Below, piece by piece: positions 52,679 to 61,704 of a DNA stretch of 64,000 nt. Under the pieces are notes generated by a model that was given only the letters and a program-made list of their open reading frames with translations, made no database searches and was not told the DNA's origin. The stretch's first letter is position 1, and each line of letters starts with the position of its first letter. The stretch spans positions 1,550,001 through 1,614,000 of the forward strand of contig OZ245760.1 of NCBI GenBank assembly GCA_965227695.1. The letters run 5' to 3'. Source of the stretch: UBA1858 sp965227695 (GTDB lineage: Bacteria > Pseudomonadota > Gammaproteobacteria > UBA4575). The position numbers and the translations under genes are program-made.

Positions 52679-54058
52679 ATGGAATATATTTTAGCAGCAG
52701 TGGTCACTATCACACTGATCATTTCAATGGCTTTGCTTCCCAAAGTCTCAAATGTGCGATCATTTTATTCAGGTTATTCCCCTGAAGGGAGTGCGCCGGG
52801 TGTGCTGACCCTGACTTTATCTCAGGTAACGACCTGGATATTTGCCCGGTCATTAATGAATGCTGCCATCCTTGGGTTTTATTATGGGCTTTGGGGGACA
52901 CTGGCTTATGCCGGATACTATTTATCATTTTTAACCGGCTGGAAAATTATAGACACCATCCGTTTTCAGCAGGGTTTTAACAGTCTTCACGATTTTTTTC
53001 GCCAGCGCTTCGGGCTTGCAGGCATTCATTGTTATAACATTGTTATTATCGTCAGATTAATCAGCGAGGTGTTTGCTAATCTGTTGGTTGTCGGGATATT
53101 GTTTGGCGAAGCGGGTACCAGTCTTTACACAATCGCTATTGCCGGATTTTCAATGGCAGTGCTGGCTTATTCCATGCTTGGGGGCTTGCATGCATCACTC
53201 AAAACCGATCTTTTTCAAATGGCGGCATTTGCCGTGGTATTGGCTTCATTGATACTCATCGTTGTTGATAATAGTAATTTTTCATGGACAGACCTGGCCG
53301 TTGTCGACTTTGATATTTCTCAGCCGGGACCAATCTTATTAATCGTCGCACTGCTGCAAATCTGGAGCTATCCAATGCATGATCCCGTGATGATGGACCG
53401 TGGCTTTCTGGCCGATCGGCAGACTACAAAAAAGAGTTTTTTACATGCCGTCTGGATTAGCATGCTGTGTATCGTGTTATTTGGTTCACTGGGGGTATTT
53501 GCGGGGGAGCATGCAACCGGGCAGGAAACCATGAATGTTGCACTGACAAGGCTTCTGGGTGAGTGGCCCATGCTGCTTTTATCAATTACATTAGTGCTGT
53601 CAGCAATGTCGACACTGGATAGTAGCCTGTCGAGTGCCTCTAAGCTGCTTGCCCTTGATATGAAAATCATTAAACCGACACTTGCAAACGGTCGCCTGGT
53701 GATGCTGATATTTATGTTGCTCGGGGTTGTTTGTGTCTTTTGGGGTAATCAGGATTTATTCAGTGCGGTGGCGGTCAGTGGCACGGCCTCCATGTTTTTA
53801 TCGCCGGTAGTATTTTTTTGTGTCTTTGCAAACAAACAAAGCATTCCCGTGTGGAGTTTTATTGTTACTTTTGTGATTGCGCTGGCCGGGGCAGCACTAT
53901 ATTTTCTGGAATCCGCCTCTTATACCACCTGGCTCGGTGAAGCGCATAAATATACCAAGCTGCTATGGATCTGTTTATTTGTACTTGGCAGTGGTTGCCT
54001 GGCTTACTGGGTGGGCATCAAACGTGCTGAAACACCCGAATGTCTGAATGAAAGCTAG
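52679..54058 (+). CDS. SSS-family sodium:solute symporter-like protein
   Basis: A 459-residue membrane protein with about 12-13 hydrophobic segments and the solute:sodium symporter fold. YSPEGSAPGVLTLTLSQVTTWIFARSLMNAA lies in the TM1-TM2 region, GGLHASLKTDLFQMAAFAVVLASL resembles the SSS TM6 signature, and LVLSAMSTLDSSLSSASKLLALD matches the Na2-site TM8 motif. The substrate is unknown. It starts 127 nt after tupA with no obvious terminator between. Co-transcription with tupA is possible, and a link to tungstate is speculative. Confidence 0.85.
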   Translation: MEYILAAVVTITLIISMALLPKVSNVRSFYSGYSPEGSAPGVLTLTLSQVTTWIFARSLMNAAILGFYYGLWGTLAYAGYYLSFLTGWKIIDTIRFQQGFNSLHDFFRQRFGLAGIHCYNIVIIVRLISEVFANLLVVGILFGEAGTSLYTIAIAGFSMAVLAYSMLGGLHASLKTDLFQMAAFAVVLASLILIVVDNSNFSWTDLAVVDFDISQPGPILLIVALLQIWSYPMHDPVMMDRGFLADRQTTKKSFLHAVWISMLCIVLFGSLGVFAGEHATGQETMNVALTRLLGEWPMLLLSITLVLSAMSTLDSSLSSASKLLALDMKIIKPTLANGRLVMLIFMLLGVVCVFWGNQDLFSAVAVSGTASMFLSPVVFFCVFANKQSIPVWSFIVTFVIALAGAALYFLESASYTTWLGEAHKYTKLLWICLFVLGSGCLAYWVGIKRAETPECLNES

Positions 54059-54930
54059 TCTATAACCCGTCTTGACAGATCCGAGTAGGCATCGACACGT
54101 CGATCTCGGAAATAGGGCCATAACAGTCGCTGTTGAGCCGTCTGCGCCAGATCAATATCCATCACTATGGATTGATTTTCACTGTCATGGCACTGCGCAA
54201 TGACTTTGCCCATGGCATCGCAGGCAAAGCTGTTGCCCCAGAAAGAAATGCCGCTTGTTTGCTGGCTGGGATCCGCTTCATGACCAACCCGATTCACACT
54301 GATTACAGGCAGATTATTGGCAATGGAATGACTGCGCTGTATGGTGATCCATGCATCCAGTTGTCTGGCTTTTTCCTGCTCTGTGTCGCGCGGATCCCAG
54401 CCGATGGCTGTCGGAAAGATTAATACTTCCGCGCCAGCCAGCGCCATCAGGCGAGCGGCTTCCGGAAACCATTGATCCCAGCATACAAGGACTCCCAGTC
54501 GTCCGAGCTGGGTGTCGATAGGTGTAAAACCGGTATCGCCCGGCGTGAAATAGTACTTTTCATAATACCCCGGATCATCCGGAATATGCATTTTACGGTA
54601 AAACCCGGCCATGCTGCCGTCACGATCCATGACAACCGCCGTATTATGAAAGACTCCCTGGCATCGTTTTTCAAAAATTGAACCAACGATAACCAGCTTA
54701 TTCTTTCTGGCGCTGTGTGCGAGTGCCTGTGTGGTGGGCCCGTCGAGAGGCTCGGCCAGATCAAAATGAACGGATGACTCAGTCTGACAAAAATAACGAC
54801 ACGCATGTAACTCCTGTAACACAATCAGCTCGGCATCTTGCGCAGCAAGCTGGTCTATCTGGTCAAGCGTGTTGCTTAAATTTTCTTGTGGCTGTTGCTG
54901 GTTGCTATGCTGTATTAAGCCAACTTTCAT
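54055..54930 (-). CDS. aguB: N-carbamoylputrescine amidase
   Basis: A 291-residue nitrilase-family enzyme converting N-carbamoylputrescine to putrescine. The catalytic triad is Glu40 (VLQELHACRYFCQTE), Lys113 (FYRKMHIPDDPGYYEKYYFTPGD) and Cys150 (GVLVCWDQWFPEAARLMAL). NSFACDAMGKVIAQ and WPYFRDRRVDAY are family blocks. The start overlaps the 3' end of aguA by 26 nt. Together they convert agmatine to putrescine. Confidence 0.96.
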   Translation of the reverse strand: MKVGLIQHSNQQQPQENLSNTLDQIDQLAAQDAELIVLQELHACRYFCQTESSVHFDLAEPLDGPTTQALAHSARKNKLVIVGSIFEKRCQGVFHNTAVVMDRDGSMAGFYRKMHIPDDPGYYEKYYFTPGDTGFTPIDTQLGRLGVLVCWDQWFPEAARLMALAGAEVLIFPTAIGWDPRDTEQEKARQLDAWITIQRSHSIANNLPVISVNRVGHEADPSQQTSGISFWGNSFACDAMGKVIAQCHDSENQSIVMDIDLAQTAQQRLLWPYFRDRRVDAYSDLSRRVID

Positions 54931-55966
54931 CTAGCACCTTCTCCGGGATATGTAATGTGGCGCAGTGCAAACTACCGTACTGCTCCAATAGATCATTGGC
55001 ATTGATGCCTATTACTTTTCGTTCCGGGCACGCCTGCTGCAGTGTTTGTATTGCGTACTGATCATTTCGGTCTTCATATAATGGTACTACGATCGCATGA
55101 TTAATAAATATAAAATTAACATAACTGGCGGGCAGGGGATGGCCATATTCATTGCGGGACACTTTTTCAGGCAGGGAAACGGGAATGAGATGATAGGGCA
55201 GACCCTGTGGGTTGGTTAAGTTGGCTAACTGCTCACGCAAAAGCGCCAGGCTGTCATAATTGGGATTGCTTTTATCCTGGGTATGGCTGTATACAATCGT
55301 GTCATCATTAATAAAACGTGCGAGTGTATCTATATGCCCCCCTGTATCATCACCCTGTAAGGGAGGGACATTAATAGCATGTACTTGTTGTAAGGATAGC
55401 CTGTTTTTCAGTAATTCGATAATGCGGTCTGTGCTCAGGGATGACTGTCGGTTATTACGCTTTATGCAGGTAATGTTAGTGAGTAAGTTTGCATGAGAGT
55501 CGAATTCGAGATTGCCTCCTTCAATGACATAAGGGATGCGTTGGTACTGACACTGGCAGGGACTGATACATTCAAACAGACTGCCGGCAAACAAATCATC
55601 AAGATGACTTGAAAACTGTTCTCCCCAGGCGTTAAATTCAAAATCAAGATACTGGCAAGCATCTGTTCCGATTAAAAATTGCGGTCCATAATCACGTACC
55701 CAGGTGTCATTGGTTTCTATCGTCAAAAAGGTGATCCGTGACATCTCGCAGCCCTGCGCATGGCATAACCGGGTCAGGTTATTTTTATGTGCGTTGTTAT
55801 ATGCCACGATAATGACTCTTTGGTATCGGCAAATAACCCTGGTTAGTGCCATATAAGTCTGATTGATTCTATCCAGCATTTCGCGCCAATCCGTATCATC
55901 ATGCGGCCACACGATCACAGTGGCCTGTTGTCGATGCCACTCGGGAAGCGGGGAATATTGATTCAA
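54905..55966 (-). CDS. aguA: Agmatine deiminase
   Basis: A 353-residue enzyme of the guanidine-modifying fold that hydrolyses agmatine to N-carbamoylputrescine. It has EWHRQQATVIVWPHDDTDW at the N-terminus, NDTWVRDYGPQF and EGGNLEFD at the active site, and DDTGGHIDTLARF with the catalytic histidine. Cys335 in GSLHCATLHIPE is the nucleophile. The length is normal. It is the first gene of an aguA-aguB operon. Confidence 0.96.
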   Translation of the reverse strand: MNQYSPLPEWHRQQATVIVWPHDDTDWREMLDRINQTYMALTRVICRYQRVIIVAYNNAHKNNLTRLCHAQGCEMSRITFLTIETNDTWVRDYGPQFLIGTDACQYLDFEFNAWGEQFSSHLDDLFAGSLFECISPCQCQYQRIPYVIEGGNLEFDSHANLLTNITCIKRNNRQSSLSTDRIIELLKNRLSLQQVHAINVPPLQGDDTGGHIDTLARFINDDTIVYSHTQDKSNPNYDSLALLREQLANLTNPQGLPYHLIPVSLPEKVSRNEYGHPLPASYVNFIFINHAIVVPLYEDRNDQYAIQTLQQACPERKVIGINANDLLEQYGSLHCATLHIPEKVLDESWLNTA

Positions 55967-56048
55967 TGCCTGAAACCAGCTCTGGGTTGATTTAAAGGTC
56001 AGGAATTATTATGCGGCAAAGAGAAAGTGTCCAGGCTTTGTTTGAACG

Positions 56049-56336
56049 TTACTGGCCGGCAGTGACGACCGCGTGAATCACATAATCATGTTCAAAGAAC
56101 ACGGAATAATCGGCATAATCCCAGCGATAGATCGCAGGATCGCCTACTGGCCCTGATTTCACTCTGGGGGCACCATGTCTGGCTTCTACCTGATGCTTGG
56201 TCATACCACGCACAGGGGCTGAATCACTGGTAACAATTTGTGGTGCCTGTGAAGGCAGTTTGACGATATCCGCATGAACATTGGCCGCGAAAAGCAGACA
56301 AAATGCGATACAATAACGGCAGACTTGAGCAATCAT
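56049..56336 (-). CDS. Small exported protein of unknown function
   Basis: A 95-residue protein with a signal peptide ending at VHA (residue 22). The mature part contains APVRGMTKHQVEARHGAPRVKSGPVGDPAIYRWDYADYSVFFEHDYVIHAVV. The RGMT-x-QVE-x-x-xGxP pattern followed by a WxYxxxxVFFE block is widespread in gammaproteobacteria, and recalls the BamE/SmpA fold, but without a lipobox. The function is not established. Confidence 0.8.
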   Translation of the reverse strand: MIAQVCRYCIAFCLLFAANVHADIVKLPSQAPQIVTSDSAPVRGMTKHQVEARHGAPRVKSGPVGDPAIYRWDYADYSVFFEHDYVIHAVVTAGQ

Positions 56337-56428
56337 AAGGGTATCCTGATTAGTGAATAAACCGACTATATCATTCGTCTGTCATGCCTAGTAAATATTC
56401 CCGCCTTTAACAGGATAATTCGAAGCTT

Positions 56429-56458
56429 TTTCCAGACTAACGTGTGAACAGGGTACAA
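56429..56458 (+). promoter_or_regulatory. Candidate sigma70 promoter for lolCD
   Basis: TTCCAG (56429-56434) and TACAAT (56453-56458) are spaced by 18 bases about 90 nt before the lolC start. TACAAT is a good -10; the -35 is poor. This is a proposal from pattern only. Confidence 0.35.
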
Positions 56459-56546
56459 TCGGGCATTCTATCAATTCAATGCATATTTCTGGCTTATAAA
56501 TATCTATCAATCAACTAGATATCCATCTTTTTTAATGTAAAAAATT

Positions 56547-57797
56547 ATGTTTAAACCTGTTGAGTTGTTTATTGGTCTGCGTTATCTGCGCGCCAAAAGG
56601 CGTAATCACTTTATTTCATTCATATCCCTGACGTCAGTATTGGGCATTTCATTGGGTATTCTCGTCATTATCACGGTGTTGTCCGTCATGAATGGGTTTC
56701 AGACTGAAGTGAGAGACCGCATGCTGCGTATGACCGCGCATGCCAATGTGCTGGAGCTCGACGGTGTTCTGGATAATTGGCAAACAGCAAAACAATCGCT
56801 TCAACATGTCGAAGAAATCGTTGGCATGGCACCCTATATCGAAGGACAGGCGATGATGGTAAAAAGTACCCAGGTCACCGGTGTGCTTTTAAGTGGGGTG
56901 GATCCGCAACAGGAAGCCAATGTCTCCGAGATCCAGAATTTCATGCTTGATAATGATTTGTCGATACTGGCCCCGGGGAAATTCAGAATACTGATAGGCA
57001 GCGAGCTGGCCGCATTCCTGGGTACTTATGTTGGAGACAAAATCACCATTATTACCCCGGAAGCGACAGTCACTCCCGCCGGAATTCTGCCCAAGTTAAG
57101 ACGTTTTACTGTGGCGGGGATCTATGAAGTGGGCATGAATCAATTCGATCGCAATACAGCCATTATTCATATTGATGATGCCAAAAGGCTCTACCGGCTC
57201 AATGAAAATGAAGTCACGGGATTGCGGCTTAAACTAAAAGATATCTTTTTGGTGCCTGAATTAACCCATCGCCTGAATAAAGGCATGCAGGGGGAATTTT
57301 GGGTGACTGACTGGACGCGGCGTCATCAGAATTTTTTTCGTGCCGTGAAAATGGAAAAGACAATGATGTTTATTATCATGACCTTAATCGTGGCGGTTGC
57401 GGCATTTAATGTCGTGTCCATGCTTGTCATGGTCGTGACCGACAAGCAGTCTGACATTGCCATTCTCAGAACTTACGGAATATCCCCGCGCAGCATTCAG
57501 TGGATTTTCATCATCCAGGGAAGTTTGATTGGTCTGGTCGGTACCGTACTTGGCGTCATTGGAGGATTGGCGCTGGCGCTCAACCTGGAAGCGATCGTGG
57601 CCTCGGTTGAAAGCCTGTTTGACCTGAAAGTGTTGTCGCCAAGTGTGTATTACATTAGCGATTTACCCTCTGAAGTGCGCGCCGGTGATGTTATTTATGT
57701 CGCGGCAATTTCTTTTTTCCTGACTGTGTTGGCCACGATATATCCGGCACGCAAAGCCGCGAAAACCCAACCCGCTGAAGCATTGAGGTATGAATAA
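56547..57797 (+). CDS. lolC: Lipoprotein-releasing system permease LolC/E
   Basis: A 416-residue inner-membrane protein with four transmembrane helices and a large periplasmic domain. The N-terminus PVELFIGLRYLRAKRRNHFISFISLTSVLGISLGILVIITVLSVMNGFQ is the family signature. The C-terminal FtsX-like part (FNVVSMLVMVVTDKQSDIAILRTYGISPRSIQWIFIIQG) is complete. TPAGILPKLRRFTVAG resembles the LolA-binding hook region. Only one permease gene is present next to lolD, so it may act as a homodimer (LolF-type) unless a second copy lies elsewhere. Confidence 0.94.
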   Translation: MFKPVELFIGLRYLRAKRRNHFISFISLTSVLGISLGILVIITVLSVMNGFQTEVRDRMLRMTAHANVLELDGVLDNWQTAKQSLQHVEEIVGMAPYIEGQAMMVKSTQVTGVLLSGVDPQQEANVSEIQNFMLDNDLSILAPGKFRILIGSELAAFLGTYVGDKITIITPEATVTPAGILPKLRRFTVAGIYEVGMNQFDRNTAIIHIDDAKRLYRLNENEVTGLRLKLKDIFLVPELTHRLNKGMQGEFWVTDWTRRHQNFFRAVKMEKTMMFIIMTLIVAVAAFNVVSMLVMVVTDKQSDIAILRTYGISPRSIQWIFIIQGSLIGLVGTVLGVIGGLALALNLEAIVASVESLFDLKVLSPSVYYISDLPSEVRAGDVIYVAAISFFLTVLATIYPARKAAKTQPAEALRYE

Positions 57798-57799
57798 AA

Positions 57800-58501
57800 A
57801 TGCACATTCAACAGCCCGACCATGAATCTCTGATTACTGCAAATCATCTGAGCAAACGGTTTCAGGATGGTGATATTGATGTCACCGTACTCAATGATAT
57901 TCAGTTATCCATCATGCCGGGTGAACGCATTGCAATTGTCGGTGCCAGCGGTAGCGGAAAAAGTACACTTTTACAGCTGCTTGGAGGGCTGGATAAACCT
58001 TCAGAAGGTGAAGTGATCCTGTGTGGTTCTAACCTGAATAATGTATCTGAGGAAGTCTGTGGTGGCCTGAGAAACAGGTACCTTGGCTTTATCTACCAGT
58101 TTCACCATTTATTACCGGAATTCACCGCATTAGAAAACGTCGCTATGCCTTTGATGATCCGCAATCACAGTATTAATGAAATTCAGTCGCAGGCGGCGAC
58201 TATGCTGGAGCGTGTTGGGTTAAAACAGCGATTACACCATAAGCCAGGCGAATTGTCCGGTGGCGAACGTCAGCGTGTTGCGATTGCCCGTGCACTTGTC
58301 ACACATCCCCGTGTTTTGCTTGCGGATGAGCCGACCGGAAATCTTGATAGTAAAACCGCAAACCATGTTTCCGCTCTAATGATGGAACTCAACGAAGAAT
58401 TACAAACAGCGGTTGTGCTGGTGACACATGATATGGCACTGGCAAAATCAATGCAGAAAGTATACGAAATCACAGATGGCATGCTGAATAGCGCCGGATG
58501 A
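57800..58501 (+). CDS. lolD: Lipoprotein-releasing system ATPase LolD
   Basis: A 233-residue ABC ATPase that powers release of outer-membrane lipoproteins to LolA. Walker A is IVGASGSGKSTLLQLLGGLD, the signature LSGGERQRVAIARAL, and Walker B VLLADEPTGNLDSKT. The MacB/LolD-type Q-loop YQFHHLLPEFTALENVAMPL is present. It starts 2 nt after lolC. Confidence 0.96.
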   Translation: MHIQQPDHESLITANHLSKRFQDGDIDVTVLNDIQLSIMPGERIAIVGASGSGKSTLLQLLGGLDKPSEGEVILCGSNLNNVSEEVCGGLRNRYLGFIYQFHHLLPEFTALENVAMPLMIRNHSINEIQSQAATMLERVGLKQRLHHKPGELSGGERQRVAIARALVTHPRVLLADEPTGNLDSKTANHVSALMMELNEELQTAVVLVTHDMALAKSMQKVYEITDGMLNSAG

Positions 58502-58743
58502 ATCATTGGCTGTTATATATTCTCGAGTGCGGCGATCAAACGCTTTATACCGGAATTACCAATAACCTTGAAAAGCGTCTTTCTCATCATCAGTCGGGTA
58601 CCGGGGCAAAATATACAAGGGGACGTGGACCTTTCAGGCTGGTTTACACTGAATATCATGTCAGTCGGGCCGCGGCGGCAAGACGCGAATCTGAAATTAA
58701 AAGATACACTAAAGCCCGTAAGCAGGCGCTCTATCAAAAATAG
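58498..58743 (+). CDS. GIY-YIG nuclease-domain protein (YhbQ-like)
   Basis: An 81-residue single-domain protein. LLYILECGDQTLYTGITNNLEKRLSHHQSG is the GIY-YIG motif (as LYI...LYTGIT with catalytic Arg), and ARRESEIKRYTKARKQAL includes the metal-ligand glutamate. E. coli YhbQ is a homologue with reported DNA-nicking activity. The ATG overlaps the lolD stop (ATGA). Confidence 0.9.
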   Translation: MNHWLLYILECGDQTLYTGITNNLEKRLSHHQSGTGAKYTRGRGPFRLVYTEYHVSRAAAARRESEIKRYTKARKQALYQK

Positions 58744-58781
58744 CAGTCTATTTACACTGCAAAGTCGGCCGTGACTGAATC

Positions 58782-58820
58782 AAAAGGCGCGATGCCGATG
58801 AACATTCAGCCTTTTTTTTT
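58782..58820 (+). terminator. Possible intrinsic terminator after the GIY-YIG gene
   Basis: AAAAGGC (58782-58788) pairs with GCCTTTT (58809-58815), followed by T to 58820, but the loop is long (20 bases). It overlaps the last codons of the convergent DUF2062 gene. Confidence 0.4.
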
Positions 58821-59327
58821 ATAAAACTTTCTTTTTTGCCAGACCTGGGAGACGTACCAACGCCAGTACCACTGGACTATAAGGTAGCCAATAGCGCTCA
58901 CCAGTGCGCCACAGCACAAACATCCAACCAGAAACGGTTGCCAGCGGTCCTGCAATTCAGTAAATAACCAATTAAGACTGAATTCAAATGCAAATGGCTG
59001 TAACTGCACATCCAATAATATGGCACCTGTTTTATAAGCAGTAAAGAACAGGGCCGGCATGGTAATGGGATTGGAGACCCAGACAAATATTACCGAGAGT
59101 GGAATATTGGCGCGAAAAATGATGGCGATTGCTGCAGCCAGTAACATCTGTCCAGGAATGGGAATAAAAGCACAGAACAAGCCAATTGCGATGCCTCGTG
59201 AAACAGAACGGCGATTCAAATGCCATAGATTCGGGTCGCGTCCGGCATGACCAAACATTTCCAGCGACTGACTATGACGCATTGCATCAAGGTTCGGAAA
59301 CCATTTCTTCAACAGTTTTCTTGGCAT
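58806..59327 (-). CDS. DUF2062 membrane protein
   Basis: A 173-residue membrane protein. SVSRGIAIGLFCAFIPIPGQMLLAAAIAIIFRANIPLSVIFVWVSNPITMPALFFTAYKTGAILL is the DUF2062 core with its conserved PxPGQ and NPxTxxP motifs. It has about three to four hydrophobic segments and basic ends. The function is not established. The gene commonly lies beside comEC and lolCD in gammaproteobacteria. Confidence 0.9.
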   Translation of the reverse strand: MPRKLLKKWFPNLDAMRHSQSLEMFGHAGRDPNLWHLNRRSVSRGIAIGLFCAFIPIPGQMLLAAAIAIIFRANIPLSVIFVWVSNPITMPALFFTAYKTGAILLDVQLQPFAFEFSLNWLFTELQDRWQPFLVGCLCCGALVSAIGYLIVQWYWRWYVSQVWQKRKFYKKKG

Positions 59328-59381
59328 AAATTATAAGATTGAATATTTACAAAGCACTTATATGCTTATTGTTGCGCATAT

Positions 59382-61685
59382 ATGATTAAACTGGCGTTAT
59401 CGTTTTTGCTGGGTGTACTGATATTCCAGACATCACGTGACTTGCCGACGTTATATTATATCGCTTTAATTCCGGGAATATTAATTTTTTGCCGGAAACA
59501 TCCATCTTGCCTACCTTTACTGATGCTTATACTGGGTTATGCCTGGGCGCATTTATTTGCATATATGTCGCTTCACCCGGGTCTGTCGTCTGACCTGGAA
59601 GGGGAAGATATACAAATTAAAGGCACCATTGAAAGCATTGATCGACAAGAGCACAGTTACAGTCGATTGATATTGCAGGTAGCACCCGAATCAATTGACC
59701 GCTGGCAGGATCGTCTGCCGAAGAGACTCCAGCTTAGCTGGTATCAGCCAGATCAGGTCTTTGAGAAACATCAGCACTGCGCCTTAACAGTGCGGTTAAA
59801 AAAATTCAGGGGTTTTGCCAATCCTGGCGCGAGTGATTATGAGCGGCGCATGTTTATGCGCAATATTGGTGCGCGCGGTTATGTCCGTCGTGGTGAGTGT
59901 GTCCCGTTAAGTGATCCGGTCACACCGATTGCCAGTCTACGGCATCAATGGCTGACTGATTTTATCCAACGTAGTCAACGCTATGAATATGCGCATCTGA
60001 TGCAGGCGCTTACTTTTGGCGAACGTGAAAACATGCAACAGTCAGACTGGGAGGTGTTAAGAAAGACCGGCACGGCACATTTGCTGGCGATCTCGGGGCT
60101 GCATTTAAGCGCGGTGGCGATGGTGGTTTTTATATGCATGCAAAGATTATTTCAGTGTAGTGCACGGTTGTGTAACGTTGTTCCTGCACAACATGTTGCC
60201 GCTTTTTTTGCCATTGCAATGACAGCGTTTTATGCCTATCTCGCAGGTTTTTCGTTACCGACGCAACGCGCACTGATTATGGTGACATTAAGTCTGTCTG
60301 CTATATTCATTTACCGACCACCATTCAAACTGACGATACTGGCTTGTGCGTTATGGCTGGTTCTCATAATCAATCCGCTTGCCGTACTTACAGCGGGTTT
60401 CTGGATGTCTTTTGCGGCTGTTTTATTCATTTTTATTGCTCTTAAGGCTTCACAGTCATTCACAAAAACAGGGCGTATTTTATTTATTCAGCTTTATTTA
60501 GGGATCGCATTGTTTCCTGTCAGCCTGTTGTTTTTTGCAGAAGCCTCCCTTATTGCACCCATTGTGAATTTAATCGCTATTCCCATGGTAAGTTTTATTC
60601 TTTTGCCGATCCTGCTGATTGCCCAATGTGCGTTTTTACTGGGTGTTCCCGGGATTGAATGGTGTTTCAAAGTGATTGACTACTTATTTCAATGGCTTTG
60701 GTGGGGCCTTGAGAATGCCGCACAGTTTCAGTTTGCTGCCTGGCAATTTGTACCAACTCTCGCGGGTGTGATGTGCTTTGAACTGGGTTTATTGGTGTTG
60801 TTATTTGCCAGAGGGCTGCCTCTGCGCCATTTGTCCTGGCCGCTACTGGCGGCGTTGTTTTTACTCAAACCGCCTTCATTGAAGAACACTCAAATGCGCA
60901 TGACCGTGCTGGATGTTGGCCAGGGACTTGCCGTGCTGGTCGAAACAAATGGTTACACATTGCTTTACGATGCCGGAATGCGTTCTGTTTCAGGATTCAA
61001 TACAGGACAACGGGTAGTGCAGCCCTACCTGGAGTGGCACGGTATTGCGCAGGTGGACATGGCGATCGTGAGTCATAATGACAATGATCACGCCGGCGGC
61101 ATGCACTGGTTGCTGGCAAATAATACCATTGATCAACTGACGGTGAGTAATGCACCTCATCTATACTCGCATCCGCAGCCACAATTGTGCCGGGCCGGAG
61201 ATCAGTGGTTTGTCAATAACATTGAATTTCGAGTGTTACATCCACCTGAAAATTGGCAATCGAACGATAATAACCGATCATGTGTACTGCAAATTGTTCA
61301 TCCTGCAGGCACAATTCTGTTAACAGGAGATATCGAAGCACAGGCCGAGCAGTGGCTCGTGGAACAATATGGTGGCAAATTAGCCAGTGACATCATGACA
61401 GCACCACATCATGGCAGTACGTCATCGTCGAGTTATCGGTTTGTTGATCGTGTTCATCCTCAAACAGTCGTTTTTTCAGCGGGTTACAGGAACAGATATG
61501 GCTTTCCTCATGCTAAGATTAGCGAGCGCTACAGGAGTATCAACGCCTATCCTGTGGATACGATACGCCAGGGAGCAATCACTTTTTTATTTGATCCCCA
61601 AAAGGGCCTGCAACAACAGGCCGGCTACCGGGTAAAAAATAAACGCTATTGGCATTCGGCGTCAGACAGTCAACAAATCGAATAG
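59382..61685 (+). CDS. comEC: DNA uptake channel ComEC/Rec2
   Basis: A 767-residue membrane protein. The N-terminal DUF4131 region (about 1-180, with FRGFANPGASDYERRMFMRNIGARGYV) is followed by the competence membrane domain (LTFGERENMQQSDWEVLRKTGTAHLLAISGLHLSAVAMVVF). The C-terminal metallo-beta-lactamase-like domain (about 505-760) has VLDVGQGLAVLV, VSHNDNDHAGGMHWLL, LLTGDIE and APHHGSTSSSS. It should move single-stranded DNA across the inner membrane. With the type IV pilus genes here it makes natural competence plausible. Confidence 0.95.
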   Translation: MIKLALSFLLGVLIFQTSRDLPTLYYIALIPGILIFCRKHPSCLPLLMLILGYAWAHLFAYMSLHPGLSSDLEGEDIQIKGTIESIDRQEHSYSRLILQVAPESIDRWQDRLPKRLQLSWYQPDQVFEKHQHCALTVRLKKFRGFANPGASDYERRMFMRNIGARGYVRRGECVPLSDPVTPIASLRHQWLTDFIQRSQRYEYAHLMQALTFGERENMQQSDWEVLRKTGTAHLLAISGLHLSAVAMVVFICMQRLFQCSARLCNVVPAQHVAAFFAIAMTAFYAYLAGFSLPTQRALIMVTLSLSAIFIYRPPFKLTILACALWLVLIINPLAVLTAGFWMSFAAVLFIFIALKASQSFTKTGRILFIQLYLGIALFPVSLLFFAEASLIAPIVNLIAIPMVSFILLPILLIAQCAFLLGVPGIEWCFKVIDYLFQWLWWGLENAAQFQFAAWQFVPTLAGVMCFELGLLVLLFARGLPLRHLSWPLLAALFLLKPPSLKNTQMRMTVLDVGQGLAVLVETNGYTLLYDAGMRSVSGFNTGQRVVQPYLEWHGIAQVDMAIVSHNDNDHAGGMHWLLANNTIDQLTVSNAPHLYSHPQPQLCRAGDQWFVNNIEFRVLHPPENWQSNDNNRSCVLQIVHPAGTILLTGDIEAQAEQWLVEQYGGKLASDIMTAPHHGSTSSSSYRFVDRVHPQTVVFSAGYRNRYGFPHAKISERYRSINAYPVDTIRQGAITFLFDPQKGLQQQAGYRVKNKRYWHSASDSQQIE

Positions 61686-61704
61686 AATAAGGGATATCTG
61701 CACA

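Noticed and set aside
56011..56076. 21-codon ORF with AGGA six bases before its ATG, between aguA and the small exported protein gene
   Set aside because: The ribosome site is good, but the frame is tiny, overlaps the 3' end of the opposite gene, and shows no family resemblance.
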